The notes below the pieces were generated by a model. That model did no database searches. It saw only the letters and a list, made by a program, of their open reading frames with translations, and was not told the origin of the DNA. A stretch of DNA of 8,160 nucleotides, taken from NCBI GenBank assembly GCA_040255925.1, contig JBDZVX010000110.1:1-8160 (forward strand), in the 5' to 3' direction. The stretch comes from Nitrolancea sp040255925 (GTDB lineage Bacteria; Chloroflexota; Chloroflexia; Thermomicrobiales; Thermomicrobiaceae). Shown here in pieces: positions 1 to 5,781 of this stretch. The translations under genes and the position numbers were made by a program. Each line of letters starts with the position of its first letter. Within the stretch, counting starts at the first letter, position 1.

Positions 1-179
1 TCCATCTGATCGAGGTCTTCGTAGATAAAGGTCGAGCCGGAATAGATGGGAGTCGTGACCGGCACGAAATCGCGCGGGCTCGGACGCTCGCCGGCGTGGA
101 CGGCGCGGCTCCGGAACTTGAGATCCCTCCGTAAACGATCCGATCGTCCGTCTTGCCACACGGTTCCGTCGTCACCCAC
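1..179 (-). CDS. PLP-dependent Cys/Met-metabolism enzyme (cystathionine gamma-synthase / O-acetylhomoserine sulfhydrylase type), N-terminal fragment
   Basis: Reading the minus strand from 179 to the left edge gives about 59 codons without a stop. Residues such as AVHAGERPSPRD, followed by VPVTTPIYSGSTF and YEDLDQM, match the N-terminus of the Cys/Met-metabolism PLP family, whose members typically begin with a TxAVHAG...P...PIY.(S)STF pattern. These enzymes act in the cytoplasm on sulfur amino acids (gamma-synthase, gamma-lyase or sulfhydrylase chemistry). The catalytic lysine lies outside the window, so the exact reaction cannot be assigned. I chose GTG at 179-177 because GGAGGG (193-188) sits 8 nt upstream. 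A second in-frame GTG at 161-159 has no good ribosome binding site, and the in-frame stop further upstream is TGA at 215-213. The roughly 20-residue lead before the conserved block is longer than I would expect. Family assignment is fairly sure, substrate unknown. Confidence 0.8.
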   Translation of the reverse strand, partial: MGDDGTVWQDGRSDRLRRDLKFRSRAVHAGERPSPRDFVPVTTPIYSGSTFIYEDLDQM

Positions 180-303
180 CGGATCTGCCCTCCATCCGTT
201 CACCGTCGTCGCTCATCAGCCTTACAGTCTGCCACATTTTTCTTCCAGGCTGAATTGCTGAGCCCGGGTCCGGATCGTGGGCGAGGATCATGCGGCGTCT
301 CGG

Positions 304-537
304 CTATGGATTACGGATTATCGTAAGGGCTAGGAGTCCGCTCGCTGTGGCTATCCCAAACCAAGTCACGGCCAGGATGGCCAGGACCGCGACACGTTGA
401 TCCCCCGGCACCGGGGCCGGCAGCGCGGTCACCAGGAGCGCAAACAGGCCTGCGATGACGATCAGGACCAGGGCCAAAACGGTGAGGAACAGCAGCCGGG
501 CCCGTCCCGACAGCCGAGATTGCTGGTTACTGGCCAT
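304..537 (-). CDS. Small two-helix membrane protein, unknown function
   Basis: This 77-residue ORF starts at ATG 537-535 and ends with TAG at 306-304. It has a short basic N-terminus (residues 1-14 with three Arg), a hydrophobic helix at about 15-40, a loop with PAPVPGDQR at about 41-48, and a second helix at about 49-72. This is a clean helical-hairpin pattern with the N-terminus probably cytoplasmic. A GAAGG lies only 3 nt before the ATG and an AGGGG lies further back, so the ribosome binding site is not ideal. It points away from the flavoprotein gene at 708 and towards the PLP-enzyme gene, on the same strand as the latter. I do not recognise a family. The hydrophobic periodicity makes it more likely real than a shadow, but small GC-rich ORFs can mimic this. 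Confidence 0.5.
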   Translation of the reverse strand: MASNQQSRLSGRARLLFLTVLALVLIVIAGLFALLVTALPAPVPGDQRVAVLAILAVTWFGIATASGLLALTIIRNP

Positions 538-707
538 CGACCTTCACGCCCCTTTCTACGTTGGTCAAACGCGGCGTTCACCGCAAGCCTCCGGCCAAGG
601 TACGCCAACCGTAGGGCACTTCGAGACCGAACAAGCAGGCCGTTTCGCCGTCCACCCCGCCGGCAGCATCGTCCCCGGCAACGGCTACCACTCAGGAAGG
701 ATGACTG
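538..707. other. Divergent intergenic region
   Basis: This 170-base gap separates the minus-strand membrane ORF from the plus-strand flavoprotein gene and should hold both promoters. I see no convincing -35/-10 pair. The only clear signal is the AGGAAGG at 694-700 that serves the gene at 708. A plus-strand reading frame runs through the region and stops at 715, but it has no recognisable domain. Confidence 0.4.
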
Positions 708-1601
708 ATGTTTGATGCGATCATCGTCGGCGGCGGCCCAGCCGGATTGAGTGCCGCGCTCATGCTCGGGCGAGCGCGACGACGAGTGCTTATTTGCGAC
801 ACGGACCAGCCGCGCAACGCCGTCTCACCAGCACTCCACGGCTTTCTCTCCCGCGACGGCACCGCGCCCGAGGACCTTCGGCGCATCGGCCGCGAGCAGT
901 TGCGCCCGTATGAGACGGTTATTTCGCGTTCTGTCGAGGTAATCGACGCGGCCAGGGAGAGCGACGGCTTCGCGGTGACGCTGGCCGGTGGTGCCCACGA
1001 GCGCGCCCACTTCCTGTTGCTGGCCACCGGTATGGTCGACGAACCGCCCGCAATCCCCGGCCTTCTTGAGCTATGGGGTACATCGGTTCTGCAATGCCCC
1101 TACTGCCATGGGTGGGAAGTCCGCGATCAGCCGCTTGCTATTTTCGGGCGAGGAGACGACGGTCTCTACGGGGTGCTCCTGCTGCTGGGCTGGAGCAACG
1201 ATCTTGTGCTCTGCACCGATGGGCCGTCCGGTTTGGCCGGCAGAGACCGCCGTCTCCTTTCCAAGCAAGGTATCCCCGTCCGTGAGGAACGAATCGAGCG
1301 GGTTGAGGGAAAGCCGGGAAGGCCGGTGCGGATCATTTTCGAGCATGGGGACGCCGTGACGCGCCGGGCGATTTTCCTGCACGCCGCCCAGCGCCAGAAC
1401 AGCCCGCTGGCCGAACATCTGGGCTGCACCTTCACCGACCGGGGAACGATCCTTACCGACGAAGACGGCTACACCGGCATCCCCGGCCTCTACGCGGCTG
1501 GCGACCTACGACAGCAGAGACAGCAAGCGATCTTCGCCGCCACCGACGGCGCACTGGCCGCCATCGCCATCAATACTGAACTGCTCGGGTTGGCCGGGTG
1601 A
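708..1601 (+). CDS. NAD(P)/FAD-dependent oxidoreductase, thioredoxin-reductase-like with CPYC redox motif
   Basis: The 297-residue product is a two-domain flavoprotein of the thioredoxin-reductase fold. The FAD-binding Rossmann motif GGGPAGLSAA lies at residues 8-17 after the hydrophobic strand AIIV. The ATG (LLLATGM) hinge follows near residue 105. The redox pair is C130-P-Y-C133 in CPYCHGWEV, where classical TrxB has CATC. A nucleotide-binding loop GRGDDG (near residue 145) replaces the usual GGGDSA. The C-terminal FAD segment GLYAAGD and a following Q...A..GA.AA are present. The family is known to transfer electrons from NAD(P)H via FAD to a disulfide; the partner here is unknown. The CPYCHGWE subgroup is usually separate from housekeeping TrxB and resembles GliT-type disulfide oxidoreductases, so a small-molecule or protein disulfide substrate is possible. 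The start at ATG 708 has AGGAAGG 7 nt upstream. No thioredoxin gene is adjacent. Fold and redox role are confident, substrate is not. Confidence 0.88.
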   Translation: MFDAIIVGGGPAGLSAALMLGRARRRVLICDTDQPRNAVSPALHGFLSRDGTAPEDLRRIGREQLRPYETVISRSVEVIDAARESDGFAVTLAGGAHERAHFLLLATGMVDEPPAIPGLLELWGTSVLQCPYCHGWEVRDQPLAIFGRGDDGLYGVLLLLGWSNDLVLCTDGPSGLAGRDRRLLSKQGIPVREERIERVEGKPGRPVRIIFEHGDAVTRRAIFLHAAQRQNSPLAEHLGCTFTDRGTILTDEDGYTGIPGLYAAGDLRQQRQQAIFAATDGALAAIAINTELLGLAG

Positions 1602-1871
1602 AGGAAAGCACACCAACACCGATTATTCGCCCGACCACAGCTGGGCACCCGTGATTAATTCGGTCGAACACGGCCTCCGGATGGATGGGCGGCGCTCCCG
1701 TGGCAGCTACCGAGGGTTGGCCTATTCTAGCCAGGGCAAAAGCCGTACGCTCGATAGCGGAAGCGAACGTTCCGGGACAAAGGAGCTATTCTTGATCTCG
1801 TTCACCGCGATAGATAACCACTCCCATAGCTGCCGAATCCATCCCTCAGCGTTCGTAAAGGAGCGAGCCGA
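1602..1871. other. Intergenic region / possible structured leader of the SMR pair
   Basis: This 270-base non-coding stretch has several potential hairpins. ACCGA (1618-1622) can pair with TCGGT (1660-1664) around an inner GCCC/GGGC, just after the flavoprotein stop. Further on are GGC-AAAA-GCC near 1737-1747, CGCT-CGAT-AGCG at about 1748-1759, GGAA-(7 nt)-TTCC at about 1759-1773, and a GATAGC/GCTATT clamp enclosing the last one. No poly-T tract follows, so an intrinsic terminator is not supported. A weak promoter-like pair, TTGATC (1792) and GATAAC (1813), has a spacer of only 15. I compared it by eye with guanidine, c-di-GMP and fluoride riboswitch cores and found no match. Confidence 0.3.
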
Positions 1872-2201
1872 ATGCAGCCGTGGCTGATGCTAGCGCTCGC
1901 CATTACTAGCGAACTGATCGGCGAGACCGCGCTTAAGGCCGCGGGAGGGTTCAAGAAGATCGGCCCCAGCATCGTGGTCTTTATCTGCTTCATCCTGTCG
2001 TACGTCTTCCTCAGCGTGAGTATTCTCGTGTTGCCCCTGAGCATCGCCTACGCGGTCTGGTCCGGCGTCGGAGTCTTTGCCACGGCGGTCATCGGCACCT
2101 GGCTCTTCCGAGAGCACCTCACCTGGCTGAAGATATTGGGGATGGTACTTATCGTCGTAGGGACGGTGCTCCTAAACCTCTTCATCCGGGGTGAACCCTA
2201 A
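1872..2201 (+). CDS. Small multidrug resistance (SMR) transporter, first subunit of a pair
   Basis: The 109-residue product has four predicted transmembrane helices, at about 3-21, 31-52, 57-79 and 88-106. E14 in helix 1 is the membrane glutamate that binds protons and cationic drugs in EmrE. Y60 and W63 fall in AYAVWSGVG, the signature of Qac-type SMR exporters; guanidinium exporters (Gdx/SugE) usually have a different W-x-G-x-G-A motif. The family exchanges protons for quaternary ammonium or similar lipophilic cations at the cytoplasmic membrane. An AAGGAG at 1858-1863 precedes the ATG by 8 nt. The stop overlaps the next start (TAATG, 2199-2203), so the two genes are probably translationally coupled. 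Positive charges concentrate in loop 1 (K22, K28, K29) and loop 3 (R80, K87), with only one elsewhere, which predicts N-out/C-out topology. Substrate is unknown. Confidence 0.92.
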   Translation: MQPWLMLALAITSELIGETALKAAGGFKKIGPSIVVFICFILSYVFLSVSILVLPLSIAYAVWSGVGVFATAVIGTWLFREHLTWLKILGMVLIVVGTVLLNLFIRGEP

Positions 2202-2569
2202 TGCCCAGCTTGCTGCTGCTCGCGATTGCAATCGCGATCGAGGTCACCGGCTCCGCGGCGTTGAAAGCCTCACATGGTTTCAACAAGCCTCTGCCCAGCG
2301 TCGTGGTGGTCATCTCCGCGATCGCGACCTTCTACCTCATCGGGATCATCGTGAACCGGCTGCCGCTCGGCATCATCTACGCAACGTGGTCCGGAGTGGG
2401 AACCGCACTTACGGCGGTCATCGGGGTCATCATCTTCCGTGAAACCCTCGTTTTCTGACAGATTGCCGGCATCGGACTCATTATTGCCGGCGTGATCCTC
2501 TTAAACTTCCCTACAAAGCCAAAAACCGATCCTGAACCGGAGGGCAAGGCGCGGCCCATCCGTCCTTGA
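2201..2569 (+). pseudogene. SMR transporter, second subunit, interrupted by in-frame TGA at codon 86
   Basis: The reading frame opens at ATG 2201 and meets TGA at 2456-2458. It then continues without any other defect through QIAGIGLIIAGVILLNF, a textbook SMR fourth helix, to TGA at 2567-2569. Without the internal stop the protein would be 122 residues. E14, Y60 and W63 SGVG are intact, so this is a Qac-type SMR like its partner. As written the product is 85 residues, ending after helix 3 and loop 3. In the SMR family helix 4 forms the dimer contact, so the short form is unlikely to work normally. Many SMR proteins carry tryptophan at about this site, so TGG to TGA is the simplest change. The frame past the stop is undecayed, which points to a very recent nonsense mutation, a sequencing error or readthrough. 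The intact C-tail is rich in Lys and Arg. Confidence 0.85.
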
Positions 2570-2594
2570 GGCTCGGCCTTCAACATGCTAGACT
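2566..2594 (+). promoter_or_regulatory. Candidate sigma-70-type promoter of the thiamine operon
   Basis: TTGAGG (2566-2571) and TAGACT (2589-2594) are separated by exactly 17 bases. Each matches 4 of 6 consensus positions. The predicted transcript start, about 7 nt downstream, falls near 2601, just before the riboswitch P1 strand at 2607, which is where it should be. The -35 box overlaps the final stop codon of the SMR pseudogene. The assignment is by eye only. Confidence 0.45.
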
Positions 2595-2606
2595 CCTTTC
2601 AACGGT

Positions 2607-2693
2607 TGCCAGGGGTGCGCGCGGCGCTGAGAGTGTGGGATTTTCCACCAACCCTCCGAACCTGATCTGGTTAGTACCAGCGAAGGGACGGCA
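2607..2693 (+). promoter_or_regulatory. TPP riboswitch (THI element)
   Basis: All core elements of the thiamine pyrophosphate aptamer are visible. P1 is TGCC (2607-2610) with GGCA (2690-2693). P2 is GGGT (2613-2616) with ACCC (2651-2654). The conserved CTGAGA is at 2627-2632. An optional P3a hairpin is GTGG (2635-2638) with CCAC (2645-2648). The pyrophosphate-side sequence GAACCTGATCTGG is at 2658-2670, and the P5 hairpin CTGG (2667-2670) pairs with CCAG (2677-2680), followed by CGAAGGGA. It lies directly upstream of thiD and is expected to lower expression of the thiD-thiG-thiE-tenI-thiS operon when TPP is plentiful. Confidence 0.97.
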
Positions 2694-2719
2694 CCCGCCT
2701 CATCGAGGGCTCGCTCCCC

Positions 2720-2755
2720 ACCGTCGTGCCGTTCGGTCGGCGGTTTTCCTCTTTT
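2720..2755 (+). terminator. Riboswitch-controlled intrinsic terminator
   Basis: ACCGTCG (2720-2726) can pair with CGGCGGT (2738-2744) as a 7-bp stem with one G-U pair and an 11-nt loop. A T-rich tract, TTTTCCTCTTTT (2744-2755), follows. The sequence ACGGCAC (2688-2694), which contains the 3' strand of riboswitch P1, is perfectly complementary to GTGCCGT (2726-2732) in the loop and stem. So P1 (ligand bound) and the antiterminator (ligand free) exclude each other. The T tract is interrupted, which weakens the call somewhat. The placement between aptamer and thiD supports transcriptional attenuation. Confidence 0.65.
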
Positions 2756-2798
2756 CGGCAACCAGGTCAACGCTCGCGTTCCCATGGGAGGAGCGATC

Positions 2799-3638
2799 GT
2801 GCCTGCCGATGTCGCAAGTCCGCCGAAGGCACTGACCATCGCCGGGTCCGATTCCGGCGGGGGAGCTGGAATTCAGGCCGATTTGAAGACCTTCGCCGCG
2901 CTTGGTGCCTACGGGTCTTCGGTCCTCACCGCGATCACGGCGCAGAACACGCTTGGGGTATCCGCCGTACACGAGGTGCCCATCGAGATCATCGTGGGCC
3001 AATTGGACGCGGTGATGAGCGATATCGGCGCGGATGCTGTGAAGACTGGAATGCTCTCGTCGGCGGCGATCATCGACGCGGTGGCCGATGGCATCCGCCG
3101 GCACCGGATCGAGCGACTGGTCGTTGATCCGGTCATGGTCGCCACCAGCGGCGACCGGCTGCTGAGGGAGGACGCGGTCGACTCAATCCGCTCAGTTCTG
3201 CTGCCCCTAGCGCTCATCGCGACACCGAATATCCCGGAAGCCGAGATCCTGACCGGCCAGCGCATCGAATCAGAACCGGAAATGGCGGAGGCGGCGAGGA
3301 TGATCGGTGCGATGGGCGCGCGCTTTGTCGTCGTCAAAGGCGGGCATCTCGAGGGTGATCCAGTCGATATCGTCTACGACGGCACGTCGATCGAACGCGT
3401 CGTTACCCCACGGGTACAGACCCGGCACAGCCACGGTACCGGCTGTACCTTCTCGGCGGCCATCGCGGCCCGGCTAGCCACCGGGGACTTGGTGCCCACC
3501 GCGATCGTCGCCGCCAAGCAGTATGTCTACGACGCGTTGATCCATGCCTACAAGGTCGGGGCCGGCCAGTCGCCGGTCCATCATTTCTACCGGCTCTGGC
3601 AGCCTGCTGAAGCCGGCGTCACCGAGGAGGTGAATTGA
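2799..3638 (+). CDS. thiD: Hydroxymethylpyrimidine / phosphomethylpyrimidine kinase
   Basis: ThiD phosphorylates HMP and then HMP-phosphate to HMP-PP, the pyrimidine substrate of ThiE. The 279-residue product has the ribokinase-like fold. Near the N-terminus, LTIAGSDSGGGAGIQADLK is the classic substrate-binding start. DPVMVATSGDRLL is in the middle. KGGHLEGD precedes the anion-hole motif HGTGCTFSAAIAA near the C-terminus, whose Asp/Gly/Thr/Gly region catalyses phosphoryl transfer (here the residue before GTGC is His, as is common in ThiD). I chose GTG at 2799 because GGGAGGAG (2786-2793) ends 5 nt before it. The in-frame ATG at 2784 has no ribosome binding site and would itself overlap that sequence. 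It is the first gene after the TPP riboswitch, and its stop overlaps the thiG start (TGATG). Length is normal for monofunctional ThiD. Confidence 0.96.
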   Translation: MPADVASPPKALTIAGSDSGGGAGIQADLKTFAALGAYGSSVLTAITAQNTLGVSAVHEVPIEIIVGQLDAVMSDIGADAVKTGMLSSAAIIDAVADGIRRHRIERLVVDPVMVATSGDRLLREDAVDSIRSVLLPLALIATPNIPEAEILTGQRIESEPEMAEAARMIGAMGARFVVVKGGHLEGDPVDIVYDGTSIERVVTPRVQTRHSHGTGCTFSAAIAARLATGDLVPTAIVAAKQYVYDALIHAYKVGAGQSPVHHFYRLWQPAEAGVTEEVN

Positions 3639-4435
3639 TGCAACAACTTGAAACCGGTGTCAGTGACACGCCGCTCACGATCGCGGGCCGCGCGTTTACC
3701 TCCCGGCTGATCCTGGGCACCGGGAAGTACCGGAATACCGAAGAGATGCTCGGCGCGTTCGAGGCGTCCGGCGCCGAGATGATTACCGTCGCCCTGCGGC
3801 GCATCGACTTCGATGACCCAAAGAGTCGCAGTCTGCTCGAAGTGGTGGACTGGAGCCGCTATCAGATCCTTCCAAACACTGCTGGCTGCCAGACCGCCGA
3901 GGAGGCGATCCGGGTTGCCCGGCTAGCCCGCTCGATGGGGTTGTCGGATTGGATTAAGCTGGAGGTTATCCCCGATCCACGGTACCTCTTGCCCGATCCG
4001 ATCGGCACGCTCGAAGCGGCTAAGGTGCTTGTCGACGAAGGGTTCACCGTCCTACCCTACATCAACGCCGACCCGGTGCTCGCCCGGCGGCTTGAAGAGG
4101 TCGGCACCGCCACCGTGATGCCGCTCGCCTCGCCGATCGGGTCCGGCCAGGGACTTCCCGACTACCGGCAGATCAAGATCATCATCGAACAGGCGAACGT
4201 CCCGGTGGTTGTCGATGCCGGGATCGGCGCGCCCTCCGACGCGGCGCTGGCGATGGAGATCGGGGCGGACGCCTGCCTGGTGAACAGCGCGATCGCTCTC
4301 GCGAACAATCCAGCCGGGATGGCTCGTGCGATCCGGCTCGGCGTCGATGCCGGCCGGATGGCGCATATCTCCGGCCGCATTCCGAAGAAGGCGTACGCGT
4401 CGGCCAGCAGCCCGCTCGAAGGCGTCGTCCGGTAG
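3638..4435 (+). CDS. thiG: Thiazole synthase
   Basis: ThiG condenses 1-deoxy-D-xylulose 5-phosphate, dehydroglycine and sulfur from ThiS thiocarboxylate to make the thiazole phosphate. The product is 265 residues from ATG 3638, a normal length, with a TIM-barrel pattern. LILGTGKY at the N-terminus, TVALRR, and NTAGC are family signatures. WIKLEVI contains K107, the lysine that forms the Schiff base with the sugar phosphate. The C-terminal half has VVDAGIGAPSDAALAMEIGAD and VNSAIA, the phosphate-binding loops. The start ATG shares a base with the thiD stop (TGATG) and has GAGGAGG at 3624-3630, 7 nt upstream. A TTG at 3635 is in frame but less well placed. The gene thiS, encoding its sulfur partner, is the last gene of the same operon. 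thiF and a glycine oxidase or thiH are not present in the window. Confidence 0.97.
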   Translation: MQQLETGVSDTPLTIAGRAFTSRLILGTGKYRNTEEMLGAFEASGAEMITVALRRIDFDDPKSRSLLEVVDWSRYQILPNTAGCQTAEEAIRVARLARSMGLSDWIKLEVIPDPRYLLPDPIGTLEAAKVLVDEGFTVLPYINADPVLARRLEEVGTATVMPLASPIGSGQGLPDYRQIKIIIEQANVPVVVDAGIGAPSDAALAMEIGADACLVNSAIALANNPAGMARAIRLGVDAGRMAHISGRIPKKAYASASSPLEGVVR

Positions 4436-4441
4436 CCGGCG

Positions 4442-5113
4442 ATGGATCGACGTGCGCCGGTGTTGAGCCGGCTCCACCAGGCATTGCGCCTGTACGTGCT
4501 TACGGACCAGGCGCTGCAAGCCGACCGGGAGGTGCAAACGGTCATGGCGCAGGCGATCGAGGGCGGAGCTAGCGCTATCCAGCTCCGCTGGAAATCGGGA
4601 CCACTGTCGGAGGCACTCCGATCTGGTCAAACGCTTCGCGCCCTCTGCCACGATACCGGCGTCCTTTTTGTGGTCAACGACCGGGTCGATCTCGCGCTGG
4701 CGCTGGGGGCCGACGGCGTCCACCTGGGCGTCAAGGATCTGCCGGTAGCGGTGGCGCGGAAGATCGCCGGCGATCGGATGATTATCGGCTACTCGCCGGA
4801 AACCGTCGAGGACGCGATTGTGGCCGAGCGGTCGGGGGCCGACTATCTTGGCGTCGGCCCGATATTCGGCACGACGACCAAGGCGGATGCCGGGAAAGCG
4901 GTCGGGACCGGGCACCTGACCGGAATCGTCCGGGCGGTTTCCATCCCGGTTGTCGGTATTGGCGGGATCACCGCCGGCAACGCTCCTGAGGTGATCGCGG
5001 CTGGCGCGGCCGGTGTGGCAGTCATTTCCGCGGTGATTGGCGCGCGCGATGTCCAGGCGGCGGCCCGGCAACTCCGGACACGCGTCGATTCAGCCATCGA
5101 AGTCCAGCGATGA
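4442..5113 (+). CDS. thiE: Thiamine-phosphate synthase
   Basis: ThiE joins HMP-PP with thiazole phosphate to give thiamine phosphate. The 223-residue TIM-barrel protein retains residues aligned by eye with the B. subtilis active site: Arg and Lys of QLRWK, Asn-Asp of VNDRVDLAL (Mg binding), Asp of HLGVKD, Ser of GYSPET, and Thr-Thr-Lys of GPIFGTTTKAD. VGIGGITAGN and AGAAGVAVISA form the C-terminal phosphate site. Two changes from common ThiE are visible: QLRWK has Trp where an acidic or polar residue is usual (QLREK), and GYSPET replaces the frequent GVSAH(S/T). The start ATG 4442 is 6 nt after the thiG stop but lacks a good Shine-Dalgarno, so translation may depend on coupling. The stop overlaps the tenI start (ATGA, 5110-5113). 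This is the true ThiE of the two adjacent paralogues. Confidence 0.93.
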   Translation: MDRRAPVLSRLHQALRLYVLTDQALQADREVQTVMAQAIEGGASAIQLRWKSGPLSEALRSGQTLRALCHDTGVLFVVNDRVDLALALGADGVHLGVKDLPVAVARKIAGDRMIIGYSPETVEDAIVAERSGADYLGVGPIFGTTTKADAGKAVGTGHLTGIVRAVSIPVVGIGGITAGNAPEVIAAGAAGVAVISAVIGARDVQAAARQLRTRVDSAIEVQR

Positions 5114-5781
5114 GCCAGTCAGTTCCTCGCCTGCACCTGATCAGCGACCGGTCGATCTGCCCATTGGATCGCTTTCCAGAGGTCGCTCGTCAAGCGGTCG
5201 AGGCCGGGTTCGACGCGGTGCATCTTCGGGAAAAGGACCTTCCCGGTCAGGAGCTGGTGGAGGCGGCACGGCATCTCATGCGGGAGATTGGTGACGATGC
5301 GCGCATCATCATCAACGAGCGCCTGGATGTCGCACTGATTTGCGGCGCCCAGGGAGTGCAGATGGGTGAGCAAGGCTTGAGCCCGCTGGATATCCGGGCC
5401 GTTTGCGGCGATTCCATCCTGATCGGCCGGTCGGTACATGACGAGAGCGGCGCAGAGCGAGCCGCGTTCGAACGAGCGGATTACATCATCGCCGGGAACG
5501 TCTATCCGACCCGGGGCAAGCCCGGACGAGCGGGTCGTGGGCTGGACTTCATTAGACGGGTCGCGGAAGCCGGCGGGTTACCGGTGATCGCGATCGGCGG
5601 CGTTACGCCGGCACGAGTTCCGGAGGTGATCCAGGCCGGAGCCTATGGAGTAGCGGTTATCTCGGGTATTCTCGCCGCCCCGGACCCAAGCACGGCGGCA
5701 CAGGCGTATCGCCTAGCCCTAGATGAGGCAGGAGCGCGAACGGATGCATGTGAAGCTGAACGGGAAGCTGGTGGAGCTTGA
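5110..5781 (+). CDS. tenI: Thiazole tautomerase (TenI-type ThiE paralogue)
   Basis: This 223-residue protein is a ThiE-fold paralogue of the preceding gene but matches TenI better. It has HLREKDL and INERLDVAL (Glu where ThiE has the metal-binding Asp), and it lacks the Asp after the HLG region (VQMGEQGLS). IGRSVHDES contains H110, which aligns with the catalytic His of B. subtilis TenI. ADYIIAGNVYPTRGKPGRAGRGL carries the TenI-like GxxGRG loop, and VIAIGGVTP plus AGAYGVAVISGI complete the barrel. TenI aromatises the ThiG product, the thiazole carboxylate phosphate tautomer, speeding thiamine formation. The start overlaps the thiE stop by 4 nt with no strong ribosome binding site. The 3' end overlaps thiS by 38 nt. 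Automatic annotation may call it a second ThiE. The lost metal ligands argue against synthase activity, though this is by eye. Confidence 0.86.
   Translation: MSQSVPRLHLISDRSICPLDRFPEVARQAVEAGFDAVHLREKDLPGQELVEAARHLMREIGDDARIIINERLDVALICGAQGVQMGEQGLSPLDIRAVCGDSILIGRSVHDESGAERAAFERADYIIAGNVYPTRGKPGRAGRGLDFIRRVAEAGGLPVIAIGGVTPARVPEVIQAGAYGVAVISGILAAPDPSTAAQAYRLALDEAGARTDACEAEREAGGA

Noticed and set aside
46..261. Plus-strand ORF of 71 codons at the left end
   Set aside because: It lies opposite the PLP-enzyme N-terminus, has no ribosome binding site and no recognisable sequence.
455..715. Plus-strand ORF ending just inside the flavoprotein gene
   Set aside because: No domain recognised; it runs antisense to the small membrane ORF for part of its length. 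Its end resembles an ordinary protein tail but not enough to call a remnant.
1690..1800. Guanidine, c-di-GMP or fluoride riboswitch upstream of the SMR genes
   Set aside because: Fragments such as AGGGCAAAA look suggestive, but the defining conserved cores are missing.
2456..2458. Selenocysteine or programmed recoding at the SMR TGA
   Set aside because: SMR proteins are not selenoproteins and no convincing downstream recoding hairpin is visible; mutation or sequencing error is simpler.
2784..2786. ATG start for thiD
   Set aside because: It has no Shine-Dalgarno and overlaps the one that serves GTG 2799, which gives the usual ThiD N-terminus.
4052..5071. Minus-strand open frame of 339 codons
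   Set aside because: It is antisense to thiG and thiE, rich in Arg/Asp/His as expected for a GC-rich shadow frame, and has no family signature.
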